From Planctomycetota bacterium (GTDB lineage Bacteria > Planctomycetota > Phycisphaerae > Phycisphaerales > SM1A02): a stretch of 57,864 nucleotides of DNA. This document shows positions 52,982 to 57,864 of this stretch, piece by piece; position 1 is the stretch's first letter; each line of letters begins with the position of its first letter. Below the pieces are notes generated by a model that was not told where the DNA came from, did not search any database, and saw only the letters and a program-made list of their open reading frames with translations. Position numbers and translations under genes: made by a program. Where the stretch lies: the NCBI GenBank assembly GCA_027622195.1, contig JAQBZO010000011.1:1-57864 (forward strand). The letters run 5' to 3'.

Positions 52982-55765
52982 ATGTCAATGACCGCAGTTG
53001 ACCTCAATCAATTCATGCACACCGCGTCGGCCGATCGCATCGGACTCGTCCGATCGCAATCCGACCCGCAGGCGGTGATGTCTCGGCTAGTCGACCTTGC
53101 TGAACAAGCGGCCGCTTCAACGGGAGCGCAAGCCATCACGGCACTCGAAGCTGTTCGAGATGCCGCCGATTCCATCGGAGAGAAGACCGACAGCGCGCGA
53201 GTGCGAAGGGCTCTCTGTAGCGCATTGGCTTCGGGCGGACGATTTGACGAGTCCCTCGCCGCCAGCCACGAGGCGAAGTCCATTGCCACAGCCGCAGGGG
53301 CACTCGCAGAAGCTGGTCGCGCGCTCATCACATCAATGCAACCGTTGCTCAAATTGGGCCGAGCGGATGAGGCGATCGCGGCGGGTGAGAATGCGGTTCA
53401 GGAATTCGAGGCATTGGGTGAATCTGAACTTGCTGCAAAAGGACGTGTGAATGTGGCGAATGTCCTCAAGGCCGTTGGTCGGCATGCTGAGGCGATTGCA
53501 TCAATCGATGCGGCGATTCAAGAGAGCGGCCAGAGCGCAGCATTCTCAATGGTGGCATTGAACACGAGGGCTGAGTGTCAACTCGCACTGGGGCAGTTTG
53601 ACCAAGCAAGGTCTGACTTTTCAACGGCACTTTCCATCGCGCAATCGGATCCCAACTCTTTCTCTGCGGCGCTGATCTTGGCCAATGTCGGAGACCTTGA
53701 AGCGCAGTGCGGTCGCGCTCAAGAAGCACTCGACGCATTCGCTCGGGCAACGATTCAACTCAAGGCACTCGGCGCGGAAGGGCACTCTGCCCGCGTGCTC
53801 GTTGAAGAGGCAGATGTCTACGCCGCGCTCGGTGATATCGCCGTCGCTGAGCGTTTGTACGCCGATGCGCTCGCCACCCTTCAGGCTCGGAAAATGAAGT
53901 TCGAAATCGCACGGGCGCTGTCAGGACTTGCGCGAATGAGCGGCCAAACTGATGCGAGCGATGGATCGACGGACCGATTTGCGAAGGCCGTTGCCGCGTG
54001 GAAGGCATGCGGTAATGAAGTCGAAGTCGCGCGCACGAGGTTGGCGCATGCATTCGTTCTTGCGAATGAGCACAATGCCGACGAGGCTGAGTTGCAATGC
54101 GAAAGAGCGCGTCCTGCGCTGGTTGGAAGTCCACTGGATGACATCGCGCTGTGGGTCGCCGAGGCGGCGATCGCGAGTGAGCGCGGGAATAATTCCGCTG
54201 CGATTGGCGTGCTCGTGAAGGCCGAAGAACAGGCGGCTCGGCTGAAACTCCGATCGGCTGCAGCCGAGATGTCTGCTCGAATCTCAGACCTGCTGCGATC
54301 CGCGGGAGAAATCGATGAATCGATCGCCGCAGGACGAAGGGCGGTCGAATATGTCGAGGCGGCGCGCTGCGCATTGCAAGCCGAACGACTTCGCGGCGCA
54401 CTACTTGGTGTTCGCGTTGGTGCGTACGAGTCACTTGTCCTCGCACTTTTGCAGCGCAGAGGATCAGGCGATATTGAAGAGGCTTACGACACGGTGGCGC
54501 GAGCGAAGAGCCGATCGCTCCTCGAGCGTTTGAGTGGATCAGTGCGAGGATTCCAAGAGCAGGAATCGTCTCCAGAGGTGCAAGAGCTCTTGGATCGACT
54601 CAACAGCCTCTATCGCCGAATGTCCACTGGCGGCACACAGGGCGAGCGCGATGTCGTCGTTGAGGGAGCGGTGCGCGAGATCGCCCAAATTGAACAGCGT
54701 CTTGATGAACTCGCGTCGACGAGCGGGGAATCCGTCGGATCAAGTGCGACTCCCACTTGGAGAGAACTGCACTGTCTCCTTCGTCCAACCGATGTTCTTG
54801 TGGAAGCGTTCATTGCTCATGATCAAGTGTTGCTCTTCGTGTGCCAACCCGATGGGACGATGCAGCAGGCGGTGGTGCAGATGTCGGTCGAGCAGATTCG
54901 GCTCCACATTCGTCGTCTGCAATTCCAAGTCAGGCGCAGCATCCGGAGTGCCGCTGGAGCGCCGGGTCAGATTCGCGCACACCTCGATGAACTGGGACAT
55001 TCCCTCCTTGCGCCGATTGCGCCGTGGATATCGAACGCGAGACGCGTCTTGATCGCGCCGCACGGCATTCTGCACGCCATTCCATTCGGAGCGCTCACCC
55101 TCGGTGCGAATGACGCCCCGCTGATTCAAGGGGCTGAGGTCATTGTTCTTCCGTGTGGCGCATTGCTCCCAGCTTTGTTGGAGGCTTCCACCAAGTCGAC
55201 TGGTCAACCTTTGGTCATCGGAGTTGCGGATGAAGCAGCACCGGAGATTGAGGCGGAAGCTCGCGCCGTGAGCGAATTGATTGGTGGAGAGTTGCTCATC
55301 GGTGCGGAAGCCACACTCGAGCGCGTCTGCCACGAGTTAGAGCACGCTTCGGTCGCCCACTTCGCATGCCACGGGGTGTATCTCGCCGATGCCGCAAGGA
55401 GCAGTGGACTCCGTCTCGCCGATGGCTGGCTCACTGTGCGCAAGATTCAAGCGCTCGCTCGCGTTCCCGGTACGATCATTTTGAGTGCGTGCGAAACGGG
55501 TCGATCAACTATTTCGCCAGGAGATGAGCATTTGGGCCTCGTCCGCGCCTTTGTAGACCGTGGCGCAAAGACTGTGGTCGCAACGCTTTGGTCGGCAAAT
55601 GATCGATCTACTCGGGCGTTAATGATGGATTTCTATCGATCTCGGGGTATAGTGAATTCTAGTACGGATGCCTCGTCTTTGCGTCACGCGCAGAACACTC
55701 TGCGATCCAATGAATGTGATCCTGCACGTTGGGCACCCTACTTTGTGACTGGAGCTCTCAGATGA
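52982..55765 (+). CDS. TPR-CHAT domain protein (caspase-like protease)
   Basis: The 927-residue protein has an N-terminal helical-repeat region (~90-480) of TPR type, for example ALITSMQPLLKLGRADEAIA, VNVANVLKAVGRHAEAIASI, LNTRAECQLALGQFDQARSD and ILANVGDLEAQCGRAQEALD. A coiled-coil linker (~480-590) leads to a C-terminal CHAT domain (~600-927). The caspase-like dyad is intact: VAHFACHGVYL (His797) and IILSACETGRS (Cys837), with the usual VLIAPHGILHAIPFGALTL and GLVRAFVDRGAKTVVATLWS. CHAT proteases cleave partner proteins, such as Csx30 or gasdermins, once activated through their TPR part. The next gene's ATG overlaps the stop (ATGA). An ATG at 52988 is an alternative start. Confidence 0.92.
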   Translation: MSMTAVDLNQFMHTASADRIGLVRSQSDPQAVMSRLVDLAEQAAASTGAQAITALEAVRDAADSIGEKTDSARVRRALCSALASGGRFDESLAASHEAKSIATAAGALAEAGRALITSMQPLLKLGRADEAIAAGENAVQEFEALGESELAAKGRVNVANVLKAVGRHAEAIASIDAAIQESGQSAAFSMVALNTRAECQLALGQFDQARSDFSTALSIAQSDPNSFSAALILANVGDLEAQCGRAQEALDAFARATIQLKALGAEGHSARVLVEEADVYAALGDIAVAERLYADALATLQARKMKFEIARALSGLARMSGQTDASDGSTDRFAKAVAAWKACGNEVEVARTRLAHAFVLANEHNADEAELQCERARPALVGSPLDDIALWVAEAAIASERGNNSAAIGVLVKAEEQAARLKLRSAAAEMSARISDLLRSAGEIDESIAAGRRAVEYVEAARCALQAERLRGALLGVRVGAYESLVLALLQRRGSGDIEEAYDTVARAKSRSLLERLSGSVRGFQEQESSPEVQELLDRLNSLYRRMSTGGTQGERDVVVEGAVREIAQIEQRLDELASTSGESVGSSATPTWRELHCLLRPTDVLVEAFIAHDQVLLFVCQPDGTMQQAVVQMSVEQIRLHIRRLQFQVRRSIRSAAGAPGQIRAHLDELGHSLLAPIAPWISNARRVLIAPHGILHAIPFGALTLGANDAPLIQGAEVIVLPCGALLPALLEASTKSTGQPLVIGVADEAAPEIEAEARAVSELIGGELLIGAEATLERVCHELEHASVAHFACHGVYLADAARSSGLRLADGWLTVRKIQALARVPGTIILSACETGRSTISPGDEHLGLVRAFVDRGAKTVVATLWSANDRSTRALMMDFYRSRGIVNSSTDASSLRHAQNTLRSNECDPARWAPYFVTGALR

Positions 55766-57258
55766 CTGATCCAAGACTCATTGGTTCTCTCGCTTCCGCG
55801 GCGTTGCTCAGCATTGCTGGGTCATCGTTTGGAGGCGGCGGTGGAGGCGGCGGCGACGACGACGACTTGCTCGAGTTCGAGTTCGTGATTCAGATCGGCG
55901 CCGGTCACACTCTCGGAGAGTTCATGAGCCAAATCGCTCCATACGCCCAGGACATCGAAGTCGAGCAGGAATTAGGTGGCGATACGTTCGAGGTCGAGAT
56001 TGCGTTGAACCCGAATGCGTCGTTGTTAGAACTGTGGGCTGCGGTCTACGGGATGATCTTGAATGGAACGCTCACATGGGGAGAGAACAACTTCACTTGC
56101 ATGGCTCCTGAGGGTCGGACAGACAGCCTCTGGTTTACTGGACTGCAAATCTCGGCATCTGCGTATGAATCGCAATACGCGAACGGTGTCCTTCACACGA
56201 ACACAGCCCTTCAGCATTCATCGGGTGCTGGAATCACCATCGCGATCATCGATACCGGCTTGGACCAGACGCATCCACTCTTTGCCAGAAACATTGTCCC
56301 AGGATGGGACTTCATTGCTGGCAGTTCATCCATCAGCGACCCGGCGGACGGAATCGACAACGATCACGACGGCTTGATCGACGAGATGGTGGGCCACGGA
56401 ACATTCGTCGCGAGTGTGGCGCGATTCGCTGCGCGCGATGCGTTCATCATGCCAATTCGCGCCTTGGATACAGAAGGCAACGGGAATCAGTTCACGATCG
56501 GGCTCGCCGTCAACTGGGCGATCGATCACGGAGCCGACGTCATCAACATGTCCATGGGCTCGAATGGAAACTCGACGGTTGTGACAGAAGCCATTCTTCG
56601 AGCGAAAACCCTCGGCATTCCAGTGGTGTGCGCAGGCGGCAACAAGGGCGTGCTCAATTCATCCGAGTACCCCGCGAATGACACGAACGCATTCCCTATC
56701 GCGGCGACAGATATCAACGATGTGAAGGCTCCGTTCAGCAATTGGGGATCATTCATTTATCTTTCCTGTCCAGGCGAGAGCACCATGCTGAACGGTGAGT
56801 ATCAGCTGTCGCAGTCGATCATTGGAGCGAAGACCGGAGGTGGGTTCGCCATCTGGAACGGAACGAGTTTCTCAGCGGGATTCACATCGGGTGCCGTTGC
56901 AGCAGTCTTGTCACAGCATCCTGAGTGGCCATCAGCCACCGTGCCTCTCTCCCAAATGGCTGCGACCGCCATGGGGTACCTTGCCTCTGGAGCCGTTGAC
57001 ATCGATTCGGTGAATCTCCCTGTCTTTGCGAATGGCCTTGGTGCAGGACGACTCGATTGCGACGCGGCTCTCGCACTGAGCCCTGAAGCTCCATTCATGT
57101 TCGACCTCGATGATTCGGGCACCGTCGATGGAGCCGACCTTTCCCTCTTCCTCGGCGATTGGGGTGACTGTTGGATCGGAAGTTGTCCTTCCGACATCAA
57201 TCGCGACGGCACGGCGAACGGACAAGATCTCGCGCTCCTCTTCGCGAACTGGTCGTAA
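55762..57258 (+). CDS. Exported subtilisin-like serine protease (S8) with dockerin-like tail
   Basis: The 498-residue protease has a signal peptide (LIGSLASAALLSIAGSSFGG) that runs into eight Gly and four Asp (residues 24-35). An N-terminal propeptide-like domain (about 37-110) is followed by a complete S8 catalytic domain: TIAIIDTGLD (Asp164), VGHGTFVASVA (His212), VVCAGGNKG (oxyanion Asn294) and WNGTSFSAGFTSG (Ser369). The C-terminus carries two Ca-binding dockerin-like repeats, DLDDSGTVDGADLSLFLGDW and DINRDGTANGQDLALLFANW, typical of Phycisphaerae exported proteins. The ATG overlaps the CHAT stop by four bases, so an extracellular protease is translationally coupled to a cytoplasmic one. 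Confidence 0.93.
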   Translation: MTDPRLIGSLASAALLSIAGSSFGGGGGGGGDDDDLLEFEFVIQIGAGHTLGEFMSQIAPYAQDIEVEQELGGDTFEVEIALNPNASLLELWAAVYGMILNGTLTWGENNFTCMAPEGRTDSLWFTGLQISASAYESQYANGVLHTNTALQHSSGAGITIAIIDTGLDQTHPLFARNIVPGWDFIAGSSSISDPADGIDNDHDGLIDEMVGHGTFVASVARFAARDAFIMPIRALDTEGNGNQFTIGLAVNWAIDHGADVINMSMGSNGNSTVVTEAILRAKTLGIPVVCAGGNKGVLNSSEYPANDTNAFPIAATDINDVKAPFSNWGSFIYLSCPGESTMLNGEYQLSQSIIGAKTGGGFAIWNGTSFSAGFTSGAVAAVLSQHPEWPSATVPLSQMAATAMGYLASGAVDIDSVNLPVFANGLGAGRLDCDAALALSPEAPFMFDLDDSGTVDGADLSLFLGDWGDCWIGSCPSDINRDGTANGQDLALLFANWS

Positions 57259-57311
57259 CCCAGAACCGGCGTGAATCGGATCATGCGTTGTTGCCGCGGT
57301 ATCGTGCCGTG

Positions 57312-57864
57312 ATGCTCGCGACTCCGTCGATCCTTTCAGCAGGATGGAAAAACTTTAAAAGCGCATGGCCGCTCTTGTTTGCGGCATTTTTCTTTCTTGC
57401 GATCGCGATGGTTCCGTTGCAACTTCCCATTCAGGTTCTCAATTATTCAGGGATGTTCCAACCGGCTTCGATGCCATCCGTCGGAACCATCATCGCCTTG
57501 GCAGTGTGTGGCATTCTGGCACAGCAATTCATCATGGTCCCTTGTTTCGCGAGTGTGGCGATGGCGGGGGCGAGTGCCGCGCGCCTCGAACCCACGCGAC
57601 TCAAGTCCATCCTCTCGGCATTCAGCAGCGTGCAGCGTTATGGAGCGGTGGTGGGCGCAGGACTGATTGCGAGTTTGGTGCTGCTGCCTCTCACGCTTCT
57701 GACTTTGGTCCCCATCGTCATCGCCGTGGCTTACGGTCCAGGCTTTACTGTGGATTGGTGGGTCTGGTCTCAGCACATCAACACACTCGTTGTTGGCTAT
57801 GTTGCAACGTTGGTTCTTGGAGTTTGCCTCCTGCCGTTGGCGATTCGTTTGTGGGTGGCTCCGC
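57312..57864 (+). CDS. Polytopic membrane protein, N-terminal part (runs off the right edge)
   Basis: The open frame from ATG 57312 to the window end (184 codons) encodes at least four hydrophobic helices (WPLLFAAFFFLAIAMVPLQL, IIALAVCGILAQQFIMVP, GAGLIASLVLLPLTLLTLVP, VVGYVATLVLGVCLLPLAIR). LSAGWKNFKSAWPLLF near the start recalls membrane proteins of the DUF975/YciC-like type, which have repeats of amphipathic 'GWxxFKxxxxxL' segments. Function is unknown. It follows the subtilase by 53 bp on the same strand and could be a fifth member of that operon. GTG at 57309 is an alternative start. Confidence 0.75.
   Translation, partial: MLATPSILSAGWKNFKSAWPLLFAAFFFLAIAMVPLQLPIQVLNYSGMFQPASMPSVGTIIALAVCGILAQQFIMVPCFASVAMAGASAARLEPTRLKSILSAFSSVQRYGAVVGAGLIASLVLLPLTLLTLVPIVIAVAYGPGFTVDWWVWSQHINTLVVGYVATLVLGVCLLPLAIRLWVAP

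Noticed and set aside
51742-57258. Type III-E CRISPR (Craspase) locus
   Set aside because: There is no gRAMP effector, no cas1/cas2 and no repeat array in the window; only the sigma/small protein/TPR-CHAT layout is similar.
1-57864. Insertion sequences, prophage genes, integrases or CRISPR arrays
   Set aside because: No transposase, integrase, phage or Cas motif and no regularly spaced direct repeats were found on reading the translated genes and intergenic regions.

Overview
The window looks like a chromosomal segment of a planctomycete, most likely class Phycisphaerae. By eye the GC content is about 55-60 percent. Clade-typical traits are a planctomycete-type cytochrome c (PSCyt1-like) fused to a DUF2231 membrane domain, a prepilin-like protein with a degenerate H-X9-DG tail, a Gly-rich STN-domain protein, RCPECG-type zinc-ribbon membrane proteins, a subtilase with a dockerin-like tail (D-DSGTVDGADL and D-INRDGTANGQDL repeats), and several ECF/CHAT-type regulators. 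No insertion sequence, prophage or CRISPR array was seen. Both ends cut genes: an RNase E/G gene at the left and a membrane protein gene at the right.

Layout. 1-8 kb: RNase E/G, PTS enzyme I and DnaK on the minus strand; divergent from dnaK, an inositol-monophosphatase-family phosphatase is coupled to a membrane-anchored EEP-family protein, and a lone pseudopilin follows. 8-11.4 kb: an ECF sigma gene, an RskA-like anti-sigma candidate and a class IV aminotransferase. 11.4-19.3 kb: DnaE, a NYN-domain protein, and a translation-linked run rpsU-rsfS-hydrolase-trmB. 19.3-26.3 kb: a double C4 zinc-finger protein, a sensor histidine kinase, a GT-C-like membrane protein, a poly-Gly STN protein and an exported AMMECR1-like protein. 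26.5-29.8 kb: ribosomal protein S1 with a clear intrinsic terminator, and an MFS transporter. 30.1-37 kb: a tightly overlapping minus-strand operon (tricorn-type S41 peptidase, two LolA/LolB-like lipoprotein-sorting proteins, ABC ATPase, ABC-2 permease, zinc-ribbon membrane protein). 37.1-44.4 kb: MetH, a PAP2 phosphatase, a PSCyt1-DUF2231 protein and two exported unknowns. 44.5-48 kb: tRNA-Arg(TCT) and an operon of beta-propeller protein, purH and a solitary nuoC. 48-51.7 kb: an exported HExxH metallopeptidase (DUF1570-like) and prpB plus a citrate/2-methylcitrate synthase.

The most interesting locus is 51742-57258. Four co-directional, closely spaced genes encode an ECF sigma factor, a 195-residue protein (helical N-terminus, beta-sandwich-like C-terminus), a 927-residue TPR-CHAT caspase-like protease with its His/Cys dyad intact, and an exported subtilase with an intact D-H-S triad whose start codon overlaps the CHAT stop codon. 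The layout resembles the sigma factor / small inhibitor / TPR-CHAT logic known from type III-E CRISPR (Craspase) loci, but with no CRISPR parts. I infer a proteolysis-controlled sigma switch. Both ECF genes in the window carry the same GGAAC-N17-GACT motif followed by a perfect inverted repeat in the presumed leader, which suggests autoregulation of a common kind.

Functions rest on motifs read from the translated sequence and on knowledge of the families. No database search was possible.
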